The position numbers were made by a program, and so were the translations under genes. From positions 62,001 through 126,000 of the forward strand of contig CAIKOJ010000051.1 of NCBI GenBank assembly GCA_903829015.1: a stretch of DNA of 64,000 bases. Reading direction: 5' to 3'. Positions within the stretch are counted from its first letter, which is position 1. Each line of letters begins with the position of its first letter. This DNA is from an uncultured Bacteroidota bacterium (GTDB lineage: Bacteria; Bacteroidota; Bacteroidia; Chitinophagales; Chitinophagaceae). The notes beneath the pieces were generated by a model that did no database searches, was not told the origin of the DNA, and was given only the letters and a program-made list of their open reading frames with translations. Shown in pieces: positions 46,702-54,540 of the stretch.

Positions 46702-47292
46702 TTATTCTTCAGTTTTTTTCTTACGTGCAGTTTTTTTGGCTGGCTTTTCAGCTTCACCATCAGCGGCAGGTTCTTCAGTCGTTTCTGCCTTTTTCTTTTT
46801 AGCTGCTTTTTTAGGTTTTTCTTCTGTAGCGGTATTCTCTTCCGCAACAGGAGCTTCTGCGGCAACTGTTTCAGTTTCTGCAGGAGTTTCCTCTACAGGC
46901 TCTTCAAAGCGAAGCAGGTCGTTTGCTTTAAGCAGTTCAAACCACTTCAGCATCTTTTTCATGTCGCTCACATAAACGCGGTCGTCATCAAATTCGGGGA
47001 AGATGCTCTTAAAATATGATTTTATTCCTTTGTCGTCTGTAGTTTTTGGATCAGCCGGTGTAACTGTAGCTGCGCTATCCAACATCTTTTTAAATACCTC
47101 CTGCAAACGAACGTTTTCGCCTGTAGTATACACTTCAATACTTTCAAGAGGGGTTACATTGTGCTGGCGAGCCGAGATAAACTTGGTAGTTTTATCAGCA
47201 ACGTTGCGCACGATGGCGCCATCACTTTTAGTGGTTAACAACTGGTAGAGTCCGCCAAGACCTGTAACTGCAACTATTTCTCTGTATTCCAT
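46702..47292 (-). CDS. DUF5606 protein with lysine-rich C-terminal tail
   Basis: A 196-residue protein. Residues 1-130 match the Bacteroidota-restricted DUF5606 family (REIVAVTGLGGLYQLL, TKFISARQHN, SIEVYTTGENVRL). Residues about 130-196 are an acidic then strongly basic low-complexity tail (AAKKKKAET; KPAKKTARKKK) like those of histone-H1-type or nucleic-acid-binding tails. It is probably cytoplasmic. ATG 47292 was chosen because the family begins with a short MxxREI-type segment; an in-frame upstream start adds 18 unrelated residues. Confidence 0.75.
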   Translation of the reverse strand: MEYREIVAVTGLGGLYQLLTTKSDGAIVRNVADKTTKFISARQHNVTPLESIEVYTTGENVRLQEVFKKMLDSAATVTPADPKTTDDKGIKSYFKSIFPEFDDDRVYVSDMKKMLKWFELLKANDLLRFEEPVEETPAETETVAAEAPVAEENTATEEKPKKAAKKKKAETTEEPAADGEAEKPAKKTARKKKTEE

Positions 47293-47429
47293 AATCTTAT
47301 TTAGAAGGGGAGCAAAAATATACTTTTTAGGGTAATTAACTGTCATTTTTTGACTGAATATTAATTGCGTTTATTTTTATTTGAATATATTTTATGTTAA
47401 AAAGGGGATAAAGAGGATGTTTAGATGTA

Positions 47430-47459
47430 TTTGGGGGGATTAAGTTTATTATATATTTG
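47430..47459 (+). promoter_or_regulatory. Near-ideal Bacteroidota promoter of dcd
   Basis: -33 element TTTG at 47430-47433, 18-nt spacer, -7 element TATATTTG at 47452-47459. The ATG of dcd is at 47464, only 4 nt beyond the -7 box, so the mRNA would be leaderless or nearly so. Confidence 0.75.
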
Positions 47460-47463
47460 CTCC

Positions 47464-48000
47464 ATGATTCTTTCTGATTCGCGCATACTTGAAGAAATAG
47501 AAAAAGGTACGATCGTTATTGAACCGTTTGACAGGGCCAACCTGGGTTCTAATTCTTATGATGTAAGGTTGGGCAAATACCTTGCTGTCTATAACGATGA
47601 AATGCTGGATGCCCGCAAACATAATCTGATCAGCCACTTTGAAATACCTGAAGAGGGTTATGTATTGCTGCCAGGTACCTTGTATCTGGGTGTGACGGAG
47701 GAATATACCGAGACACATGCGCATATCCCTTTTCTTGAGGGTAAGTCATCGACCGGAAGACTGGGCATTAATATACATGCTACGGCAGGTAAAGGAGATG
47801 TAGGGTTCTGCAATGCTTGGACGCTGGAGATATCTTGCATACAGAAAGTACGCGTTTATGCCGGTATGCCGATAGGACAGCTTATTTACTTTGCCGCAGA
47901 AGGTGATGTGATCAATAAGTACAACAAAAAAGATGGTGCCAAGTACAACGGCAGAACCAACAAGCCTGTTGAGAGCATGATGTGGAAGAATAAGTTCTAA
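47464..48000 (+). CDS. dcd: dCTP deaminase
   Basis: A 178-residue trimeric dUTPase-fold enzyme that deaminates dCTP to dUTP (or dUMP in bifunctional forms). Motifs include RANLGSNSYDVRLG, FLEGKSSTGRLGI (the catalytic glutamate lies in this HIPFLEGKSS segment), and CNAWTLEISC. The start was set at ATG 47464: the longer frame to 47425 would overlap the promoter. Its 3' end lies 4 nt from the convergent LEA-type lipoprotein gene. Confidence 0.95.
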   Translation: MILSDSRILEEIEKGTIVIEPFDRANLGSNSYDVRLGKYLAVYNDEMLDARKHNLISHFEIPEEGYVLLPGTLYLGVTEEYTETHAHIPFLEGKSSTGRLGINIHATAGKGDVGFCNAWTLEISCIQKVRVYAGMPIGQLIYFAAEGDVINKYNKKDGAKYNGRTNKPVESMMWKNKF

Positions 48001-48004
48001 TCAG

Positions 48005-48463
48005 CTACCATTTTATTCCGGAAAGAATATCCTGATTGCATTCGTAATTGACCGGTACGGTTAAGTATGTGCCTCTGCGGCCGGCCTTTACTGTGCCTGT
48101 GAGTTTTATTTTCATATCGCTGCCCAGCAGTAATCCCAGAGCATTACTCAACACGTTTTTCAGATCCACGTCCATTAAGACAGGAAGTGAGCAGGTATCG
48201 AGTTTATTAATTGTCTGTTTACCATCTACTTTCATTTTACCAAGCGGTTTTCCGTTCAGGGTAACAGCAATATCTGCTTGTTTTAGTTTCACGGCATAGC
48301 GGTTGGGGTTATACAACCTGATGTCCATAGAGAGCGTAGTTTGCTTCACACCCACCTGTTGAAGTTTCAGGTGCTCGACGTTTTTGTATTCGAGCATGCG
48401 AGGTGCTTTGCAAGCGGAAAAACAGGCAAGCAAGACCAGCAGAAATATTGTTGTCTTATTCAT
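48005..48463 (-). CDS. LEA14-like (LEA type 2) lipoprotein
   Basis: A 152-residue lipoprotein (signal MNKTTIFLLVLLACFSAC). The mature part is a single fibronectin-like LEA type 2 domain (LSMDIRLYNPNRYAVKLKQADIAVTLNG; PVLMDVDLKNVL). These periplasm-facing domains are linked to stress tolerance, with no enzyme activity known. It stands alone. Confidence 0.75.
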   Translation of the reverse strand: MNKTTIFLLVLLACFSACKAPRMLEYKNVEHLKLQQVGVKQTTLSMDIRLYNPNRYAVKLKQADIAVTLNGKPLGKMKVDGKQTINKLDTCSLPVLMDVDLKNVLSNALGLLLGSDMKIKLTGTVKAGRRGTYLTVPVNYECNQDILSGIKW

Positions 48464-48501
48464 AATGCAAACGTAAAATGACTAAGCAAAAAAACAATCC
48501 A

Positions 48502-48519
48502 TGTTTTCGGGCGAAAACA
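48502..48519 (-). terminator. Hairpin, possible transketolase terminator
   Basis: TGTTTTCG, GG, CGAAAACA: a perfect inverted repeat. Read on the minus strand it is followed, after about 7 nt, by TTTTTTT. The distance to the T-run is larger than ideal, so this is only a possible terminator for the gene at 48696. Confidence 0.4.
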
Positions 48520-48695
48520 CAAACGTTTCAGCACCCTGATAATTTTTTATGAACGCACGAGGGAACCAGACTATTATGTCCCAACGTCGAAATCACATAA
48601 TAATTTTCCGTTTCAATGTCTTTTTATTATGTTTTTTTGCCGTTTTGAGATGTTTTAAGCCAAACGACGGCACTATGTAGCTACAGATAATAAGG

Positions 48696-49664
48696 TTAAC
48701 CCTTTTTCCTTGCTAGTGCTTTTTCTGCGGCTTCTACAATGTGTTCTTTGGTAAGGCCATATTTATCAAGCAATTGTTTTGGTGTACCACTTTCGCCGAA
48801 AGTATCCATTACTGCTACATACTCGTGTGGTGCAGGACACTCGCGGGAAGCAACATTAGCGATACTGTCGCCAAGACCGCCGTTGATCTGGTGCTCTTCG
48901 GCAGTGACGATACAGCCTGTTTTTTTGATGGATGCGATTACCGCAGCTTCATCGAGTGGCTTGATGGTGTGAATATTGATCAGATCTACCGAAATACCTT
49001 TTTCAGCCAGTATTTTGGCCGCTTCTACCGCCAGCCAAACCATGTGGCCACATGCGAATATTGAAACGTCGGTACCCTCGGCTAATACCTGAGCTTTGCC
49101 GATTTCGAAATTCTGGTCTTCTGCTGTAAAATTCGCCCATTTGGGTCTGCCGAAACGCAGGTACACAGGACCTTCGTGGTCGGCGATGGCAATGGTTGCC
49201 GCTTTGGTCTGATTATAATCGCAAGGAACGATTACAGTCATGCCCGGGAGCATTTTCATCATACCTATATCTTCGAGTACCTGGTGAGTAGCACCGTCTT
49301 CGCCGAGCGTAAGTCCGGCATGAGAAGCACATATTTTCACATTTTTGCCGCTGTAGGCCACACTCTGGCGAATCTGGTCGTATACGCGGGACGTGGAAAA
49401 GTTGGCAAAAGTAGTGGTATAAGGAACCTTGCCGCCAATAGTAAGACCGGCGGCTACACCGATCATATTGGCTTCTGCGATACCGCACTGAATGAAGCGA
49501 TCCGGAAATTCTTTCATAAATCCGTTGAGTTTCAAAGAGCCTGCAAGGTCGGCGGTGAGCGCTACCACATTAGGGTTGCGGCGACCAGCTTCCAGGATTC
49601 CATCTCCGAAACCACCACGGGTTTCCTTTTCGTTGAGTGCTACGATATCGTTGAGTGTTGGCAT
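48696..49664 (-). CDS. Transketolase C-terminal half (split transketolase subunit)
   Basis: A 322-residue protein corresponding to the Pyr and C-terminal domains of transketolase (family annotated transketolase C-terminal subunit). The TPP-pyrimidine region carries CGIAEANMIGVAAGLT, with the catalytic glutamate in this CGIAEAN motif, and CASHAGLTLGEDGATHQ. The C-terminal domain has VTAEEHQINGGLGD. The partner N-terminal half, usually the adjacent gene in split systems, is not next to it nor elsewhere in this window. It acts in the non-oxidative pentose phosphate pathway. Confidence 0.9.
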   Translation of the reverse strand: MPTLNDIVALNEKETRGGFGDGILEAGRRNPNVVALTADLAGSLKLNGFMKEFPDRFIQCGIAEANMIGVAAGLTIGGKVPYTTTFANFSTSRVYDQIRQSVAYSGKNVKICASHAGLTLGEDGATHQVLEDIGMMKMLPGMTVIVPCDYNQTKAATIAIADHEGPVYLRFGRPKWANFTAEDQNFEIGKAQVLAEGTDVSIFACGHMVWLAVEAAKILAEKGISVDLINIHTIKPLDEAAVIASIKKTGCIVTAEEHQINGGLGDSIANVASRECPAPHEYVAVMDTFGESGTPKQLLDKYGLTKEHIVEAAEKALARKKG

Positions 49665-49766
49665 AAGTTGAAAATGAACGGCGGGCTAAAAATTGCTATT
49701 CGCCGGCAAAAATACATTTATAGTGTTGTGAAAAATATTTTTGTGTAGAAATTTGTATACAGGTAA

Positions 49767-49997
49767 TCAACATCCCCTTATTAATTTCATACTTACCTCA
49801 GCAGTATATGACTTAGATGTTCCATTCAAATGGTTTTCCCTTATCCGATAAAACTTATCCAATGTTGCTTCATGGTATTTCTCACTACCAGTTTCAGGAA
49901 TTTTATCTTTCACCAAAACATAAATAGCATTAAGGTGCTTTTCATCTGCCACATTGATGTATTCATGCAACCGCTCCCTTAATAGTTCTAGTTCCAT
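49767..49997 (-). CDS. Antitoxin-like small protein, no toxin partner seen
   Basis: A 76-residue protein. The opening LRERLHEYINVADEKHLNAIYVLVKDK and the ending HLNGTSKSYTAEVSMKLI resemble Bacteroidota addiction-module antitoxins of the ParE/RelE-type pairs, whose C-terminus has a SKSYTxEE motif. The normal gene for a RelE/ParE-type toxin downstream is missing; only a 102-nt gap to the transketolase gene follows. It may be a solitary antitoxin. Confidence 0.5.
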   Translation of the reverse strand: MELELLRERLHEYINVADEKHLNAIYVLVKDKIPETGSEKYHEATLDKFYRIRENHLNGTSKSYTAEVSMKLIRGC

Positions 49998-50061
49998 AAC
50001 CCGAATTTGATAACAAATTTAAACAATTTAGGATAGATAGCGGTAATTGTAACAACAATGT

Positions 50062-50400
50062 TCACTTTGTCAATACATACCCCCAATCTTTCAGCCAGGC
50101 TACGATTTTGTCTTTGTAGTCGCCCTGAATAATGATATAGCCGTCTTTAACACTGCCGCCGGTGCCGCATTTAGTCTTCAACTGCTTGGCAAGGACTTCC
50201 ATATCATCTATAGTGCCTACGAAACAATCTACTAGTGTAACTACTTTGCCTGCACGTTGTTTTGTATCCAGTTTCACCCTAAGTTTTTGCTTTTCTTTAG
50301 GTAGGGTCTCAGCGTTTTCATCAGCCGGAAAATCATTGAAGAAATCCTTGTTGGTGGAATAGGCGAGGCCATCGGGGCGGGATGAGTTTTTTTTGGACAT
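50062..50400 (-). CDS. SUI1/eIF1-like translation initiation factor (YciH type)
   Basis: A 112-residue protein. Residues about 40-112 form a SUI1 domain (KLRVKLDTKQRAGKVVTLVDCF, KQLKTKCGTGGSVKDGYIIIQGDY). Bacterial YciH homologues act on initiation fidelity at the ribosome. The N-terminal 35 residues are a disordered acidic leader. It may be coexpressed with the downstream antitoxin-like gene (64-nt gap). Confidence 0.85.
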   Translation of the reverse strand: MSKKNSSRPDGLAYSTNKDFFNDFPADENAETLPKEKQKLRVKLDTKQRAGKVVTLVDCFVGTIDDMEVLAKQLKTKCGTGGSVKDGYIIIQGDYKDKIVAWLKDWGYVLTK

Positions 50401-50451
50401 GGCAGTATGTTAGTAATAATATGTCAAAAGTAAAAAGGAACGGGCATATAT

Positions 50452-51150
50452 CTAATCGACGCCGAAATCTTTCACAAATGATTTTTCCGGCGAAATTTCA
50501 GTTGCATCAATGCCGAGCTTTTCTATCAGAATATTATTGATCACCATTTCCATTTCCCTCCTGTAACCACCCACATTATTTATATATACATAATTCAATT
50601 GCAAGACTCTAAGCGTTAGGTCGCGCATAGTGTAACAAGGAATGGCAATTCGAAGCCAACTGAACAAAGGAGAGCTTAACCTGATCAGCAATAGGGCGGC
50701 AATTACAGCAAAAAAATACATAAGTAGGCCAATTCCGAATTGATTGACATAAAACGAAGCCAACCAAATCATTAAACTAATCACCATTGATGATATCACT
50801 AACAAAACAATGGTAACCGATCGTGGAAACACCAATGGCGGCAATTTCAGCGACAATCGTCCTTCAAGCAATTTCCAAACTTTTCTTCTATTTTGCTTCG
50901 GTACAATGTCTTCTGTTAGTGAGACAGGCGAGATTACTTCTTCGAACAGGAATTCATTCTTCAAACAGGCCCGGAGTTTGTAAAACAGAGTTTGCGTGCG
51001 ACACCTAGGGGTATTGTCCTGCTTTATAAGGTCCCATACGACATCATACATTTGACCTACAGTGCTGGTTTGTTCCGCAATTTTGGACGGAATATTAATA
51101 CCGAAAGTATTCTCTATCTCTACGAGTAATTCTACGCTATCGAGACCCAT
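50452..51150 (-). CDS. Membrane protein with acyl-carrier-protein-like halves at both ends
   Basis: A 232-residue protein. Residues 1-45 resemble helices 2-4 of an acyl carrier protein, beginning MGLDSVELLVEIENTFGI, with S5 in the DS motif where phosphopantetheine attaches. Residues about 110-130 and 138-155 are membrane helices. Residues 209-232 resemble the first helix and loop of an ACP (IEKLGIDATEISPEKSF) and end exactly at DFGVD, just before the serine of a normal DS motif. The order is thus that of a circularly permuted or two-half ACP joined by a membrane domain. Function is unknown. The divergent CoA-transferase genes start 85 nt away. Confidence 0.65.
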   Translation of the reverse strand: MGLDSVELLVEIENTFGINIPSKIAEQTSTVGQMYDVVWDLIKQDNTPRCRTQTLFYKLRACLKNEFLFEEVISPVSLTEDIVPKQNRRKVWKLLEGRLSLKLPPLVFPRSVTIVLLVISSMVISLMIWLASFYVNQFGIGLLMYFFAVIAALLLIRLSSPLFSWLRIAIPCYTMRDLTLRVLQLNYVYINNVGGYRREMEMVINNILIEKLGIDATEISPEKSFVKDFGVD

Positions 51151-51235
51151 ATGATTCTATCTGAAATAACTTATCCCCTAAACCAAATATCAAATTATCA
51201 ACTTATCCACTAATTTAGCACTCAAATTCCAATCA

Positions 51236-51934
51236 ATGAAGAAAGTTTTTGCAGGGGCTGATGAGGCCATACATGATATACCATCGGGTGCCACGTTGAT
51301 GCTTGGTGGTTTTGGGCTATGCGGCATCCCTGAAAATTGTATAGCGGCTATTGTAAAAAAGGGTATCAATAATCTAACGTGTATCTCTAATAATGCAGGG
51401 GTCGATGATTTTGGTATCGGGCTGATGCTGCAGCAGAGGCAGGTGAAGAAAATGATCTCGTCGTATGTGGGAGAGAATGCAGAGTTTGAACGCCAGATGC
51501 TTTCGGGTGAACTGGAAGTAGAAATGGTACCACAGGGTACGCTTGCTACACGCTGCATGGCTGCGGGATATGGCATGCCTGCTGTTTTCCTGCTGGCAGG
51601 TATTGGTACGGAAGTAGCCGAAGGAAAAGAAGTTCGCAATTTCAACGGGAAGGATTATCTGATGGAATATGCCTTCGACTCTGATTTTGCGATTGTCAAA
51701 GCCTGGAAAGGGGATACGCAGGGCAATTTGATATTTAATGGTACTGCCCGCAATTTCAGTCCGTTGATGGCAATGGCCGGAAAGATAACTATTGCTGAAG
51801 TAGAGCATCTGGTTCCGGTAGGCGAACTGGATCCGAACAGCATACACGTACCAGGTATTTATGTGCACAGGATATTTGAAGGTAAAAATTACGAGAAGCG
51901 GATCGAGCAACGAACGGTGAGAAAAAAGGGCTAA
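51236..51934 (+). CDS. scoA: 3-oxoacid CoA-transferase, subunit A
   Basis: A 232-residue alpha subunit of a SCOT/acetoacetate CoA-transferase. The opening KKVFAGADEAIHDIPSGATLMLGGFGLCGIPEN contains the GGFGLCG CoA-binding motif. IGTEVAEGKEV and RNFNGKDYLMEYAF are typical. It transfers CoA from succinyl- or acetyl-CoA to 3-oxoacids. Subunit B follows after 83 nt. Confidence 0.94.
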   Translation: MKKVFAGADEAIHDIPSGATLMLGGFGLCGIPENCIAAIVKKGINNLTCISNNAGVDDFGIGLMLQQRQVKKMISSYVGENAEFERQMLSGELEVEMVPQGTLATRCMAAGYGMPAVFLLAGIGTEVAEGKEVRNFNGKDYLMEYAFDSDFAIVKAWKGDTQGNLIFNGTARNFSPLMAMAGKITIAEVEHLVPVGELDPNSIHVPGIYVHRIFEGKNYEKRIEQRTVRKKG

Positions 51935-51964
51935 GTAGCACAATTAACTTTCGCAACTAAATTT

Positions 51965-51995
51965 CAGGAGATTTCTCCTATCGTCGAAATGACGG
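51965..51995. repeat. Dispersed intergenic repeat, copy 2
   Basis: GAGATTTCTCCTA...CGTCGAAATGACGG lies in the 83-nt spacer between scoA and scoB. It is related to the segment at 6111-6140 in the serS-gltX gap (GAGATTCCTT...CGTCGGAATGACG). Confidence 0.55.
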
Positions 51996-52017
51996 AACAG
52001 TCTTCAACTTTTTTAAA

Positions 52018-52674
52018 ATGGGTTTAAATAAAGAACAAATAGCAAGGCGCATAGCGCAGGAACTGAAGGACGGGTTTTATGTGAACTTGGGCATTGGTAT
52101 ACCTACACTTGTGGCGAATTATATACCTGAAGGTGTGGACGTGGTGCTGCAAAGTGAAAACGGGCTGCTGGGCATGGGGCCTTTCCCGTTTGAAGGGGAG
52201 GAAGACGCGGACCTGATCAATGCGGGCAAGCAGACAATTACCACTATACCCGGTTCGGCGTTTTTTGATAGTGCCATGAGCTTTGGTATGATACGTGCCG
52301 GCAAAGTAGACCTTACGGTGCTGGGCGCCATGGAGGTAGCCGACAACGGTGATATTGCCAACTGGAAAATACCGGGTAAAATGGTGAAAGGCATGGGCGG
52401 TGCTATGGATCTGGTGGCGGCTGCAAAAAACATTATTGTAGCTATGCAGCATACTAATCCAAAGGGTGAAAGTAAGTTGCTGCCTAAGTGCACATTGCCT
52501 ATTACGGGAATAAAGTGTGTGAGGAAGGTGGTGACCGATCTGGGTGTGTTTGATATTACCGATGAAGGCTTTAAACTGCTGGAATATGCACCGGGTGTAA
52601 CTGTAGACGAAATAAAAGCCAAAACAGCAGGCAGGCTGGTGATAGCTGACGATGTGAAGGAGATAACTGTGTAA
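52018..52674 (+). CDS. scoB: 3-oxoacid CoA-transferase, subunit B
   Basis: A 218-residue beta subunit. The opening LNKEQIARRIAQELKDGFYVNLGIGIPTLVANYIPEGVDV is typical. The catalytic glutamate that forms the CoA thioester is E47 in QSENGLLGMGP. KGMGGAMDLVAAAKNIIVAMQHTNP follows. Both subunits form the alpha2beta2 transferase. Confidence 0.95.
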   Translation: MGLNKEQIARRIAQELKDGFYVNLGIGIPTLVANYIPEGVDVVLQSENGLLGMGPFPFEGEEDADLINAGKQTITTIPGSAFFDSAMSFGMIRAGKVDLTVLGAMEVADNGDIANWKIPGKMVKGMGGAMDLVAAAKNIIVAMQHTNPKGESKLLPKCTLPITGIKCVRKVVTDLGVFDITDEGFKLLEYAPGVTVDEIKAKTAGRLVIADDVKEITV

Positions 52675-52684
52675 ACCCTAAACC

Positions 52685-52710
52685 CCTGCCCGCGCAGATG
52701 CTTCGGCAGG
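52685..52710. repeat. Short hairpin repeat of the GGCAGGCAGGC type
   Basis: CCTGCC (52685-52690) pairs with GGCAGG (52705-52710) and is followed by CAGGCCTGAAGGGC. A related element, CCTACC/GGTAGG followed by CAGGC, lies at 24172-24187. These look like copies of a small dispersed palindromic repeat. Confidence 0.4.
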
Positions 52711-52740
52711 CAGGCCTGAAGGGCTTTCTTATAGCGAGTA

Positions 52741-53118
52741 ATGACCGAAGAGACTAATATTACTATATACCATAACGGTGAGTGCAGTAAATGCCGTAGC
52801 GCACTGGAAATAATGCAGGAGCAGCATATTCCGCATGAAGTAAGGTGGTATCTGGCAGATCCGTTAAGTGAGGAAGAACTGACTGCGTTGCTTAAAAAAC
52901 TGGGTTTGGAGCCGTCGGCGCTGGTTCGAAAAAGTGAACCATTATACAAACAACAATTTGAAGGTAAAAATATTGCAGAAACGGAATGGCTGAAGATACT
53001 TGCCGCCAATCCGATCCTAATAGAGCGTCCCATCATTGAAAAGGGTAATAAAGCATTGATTGCCCGCCCACCTGAAAGATTATATGATATCGTTGGGAAT
53101 ACCGTTTCGGGGGGTTAG
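52741..53118 (+). CDS. ArsC-family protein (glutaredoxin-fold arsenate reductase-like)
   Basis: A 125-residue ArsC/Spx-fold protein. The active cysteine is C15 in HNGECSKCRSALEIM; a second cysteine C18 makes a CxxC pair, unlike classic ArsC (CSKSR). The family arginine loop is represented by ERPIIEKG. It may reduce arsenate with glutaredoxin or act as a thiol regulator. Arsenic-resistance genes are not adjacent. Confidence 0.78.
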   Translation: MTEETNITIYHNGECSKCRSALEIMQEQHIPHEVRWYLADPLSEEELTALLKKLGLEPSALVRKSEPLYKQQFEGKNIAETEWLKILAANPILIERPIIEKGNKALIARPPERLYDIVGNTVSGG

Positions 53119-53167
53119 GCTTAAAAAGACTAACTTTATTTTGTCAACGTTACATAACCAACATTAG

Positions 53168-54469
53168 ATGAGGTATTTTCTGGCAGCGCTTTTATTGATA
53201 GTGGGGTTTACCTCGCTGGCAGGTAAGCGCCGTTATCGTGGGGAGCCGAGGTCGGAAGTAGGGTTAATGAACAATGTGGTAGGCTGCCTGAGTCACAAAG
53301 ACTCAACCGGTTATTTTTATCTCTTCCCACCGTTTGACAGTCTTTGGGCACTGGTTATGCACCCGCCCGACAGATCGCCTGAGGCATTGAGGGATTTGAA
53401 CCATTTAAAGGAACACCCTAAGTCGTTACTGCAGTTCGACCCGATGTATAATCACCAGATAATGGCCAGGTTTTTGAACATTCTGATGAAGGGTGAAGAC
53501 TCTGGTATTCACTGGGATAATGTAGTTATACAGCGGTATGAACTGAGTAGAATGGTGCCCAACAGGGAGTTGATAGGATACAGCAGGATAGTGCCGGAGC
53601 GGTTCAAAGGCTATCTATTTGTGAGGGACATAGTGGGTAGGCTTACGTTTTGTATTACCATTACTGAAATTCAGAAAATTAACGGGTATTTTTTTGGAGG
53701 GCAGGTGTTGAATATGCTGGAAGCTTCAACGATCGAGCAGTATCTTAAGAAAGAAGTGGAAGAGCAAAAGTATTTTGACTGGCTGGCAAAAAGCAGGCAG
53801 GTGGATAGCGCAAAGAGCGATTCGGTTAAGAACGGATTACTGGATACGAGTTCGGTTACCCTTGATTCAGCTATAATCAAAAGGCAGGCGCTGCTGGGTG
53901 TAAGCCTGATAGAGGACGATAGTTTCAAAGGGCGGCGGGAGGTTGTGGACAGACGATACTACGAGGGCAAATTTGATGAAGAAATTCCAGTAAAACTTTT
54001 CGTGCGGTACATGAAAGATCTGCGAACAGGCAAGATAAATGCGTATGACGGGCTATACAAGTTTGGCGACCAGGTTAGTTATGTATTGCTGCATATTGTA
54101 AGGAGCGACGATGGGAAATGGACTATGGAAGACGACCCACCGATAGGTACTATGGAACTTGAGTTGAAAAACAGAGTGTATACGGGCTCCTGGACAAACA
54201 ATGACAATCAGACGGGTTATGATGTGGAACTGAAGCAAACGGACATTACAGCAGGTAAGCTGATGCAGCTTGAAAAAATACTGGATCTAGGCCTATCGGG
54301 CAGAGTAGATGAAGCCAGTGTGGGGAATAAAAGCAAGAAGGATAAAGCAGATAAGAACACCAAAGGCAATGATGATGATAAGGAAGATGACAAACCTGTA
54401 AAGAAAGAAGAAGCCAAACAGGACGATAAACCCAAGAAGCGGGTTAGGTCGACAAATGACGACGAATAA
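53168..54469 (+). CDS. Secreted protein of unknown function with charged tail
   Basis: A 433-residue protein with signal peptide MRYFLAALLLIVGFTSLAG. No known domain was recognised. The body is mixed alpha/beta; residues about 385-433 are a Lys/Asp/Glu low-complexity tail (KDKADKNTKGNDDDKEDDKP). It lies upstream of the MoxR-like gene by 71 nt in the same direction, but there is no evident functional link. Confidence 0.65.
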   Translation: MRYFLAALLLIVGFTSLAGKRRYRGEPRSEVGLMNNVVGCLSHKDSTGYFYLFPPFDSLWALVMHPPDRSPEALRDLNHLKEHPKSLLQFDPMYNHQIMARFLNILMKGEDSGIHWDNVVIQRYELSRMVPNRELIGYSRIVPERFKGYLFVRDIVGRLTFCITITEIQKINGYFFGGQVLNMLEASTIEQYLKKEVEEQKYFDWLAKSRQVDSAKSDSVKNGLLDTSSVTLDSAIIKRQALLGVSLIEDDSFKGRREVVDRRYYEGKFDEEIPVKLFVRYMKDLRTGKINAYDGLYKFGDQVSYVLLHIVRSDDGKWTMEDDPPIGTMELELKNRVYTGSWTNNDNQTGYDVELKQTDITAGKLMQLEKILDLGLSGRVDEASVGNKSKKDKADKNTKGNDDDKEDDKPVKKEEAKQDDKPKKRVRSTNDDE

Positions 54470-54540
54470 ATTGTTATGAATTGAAGAGGTGCGGAATTAT
54501 AGATAAAAAATAACGAAGTTTAGGCCAGAAAACAGAATTA

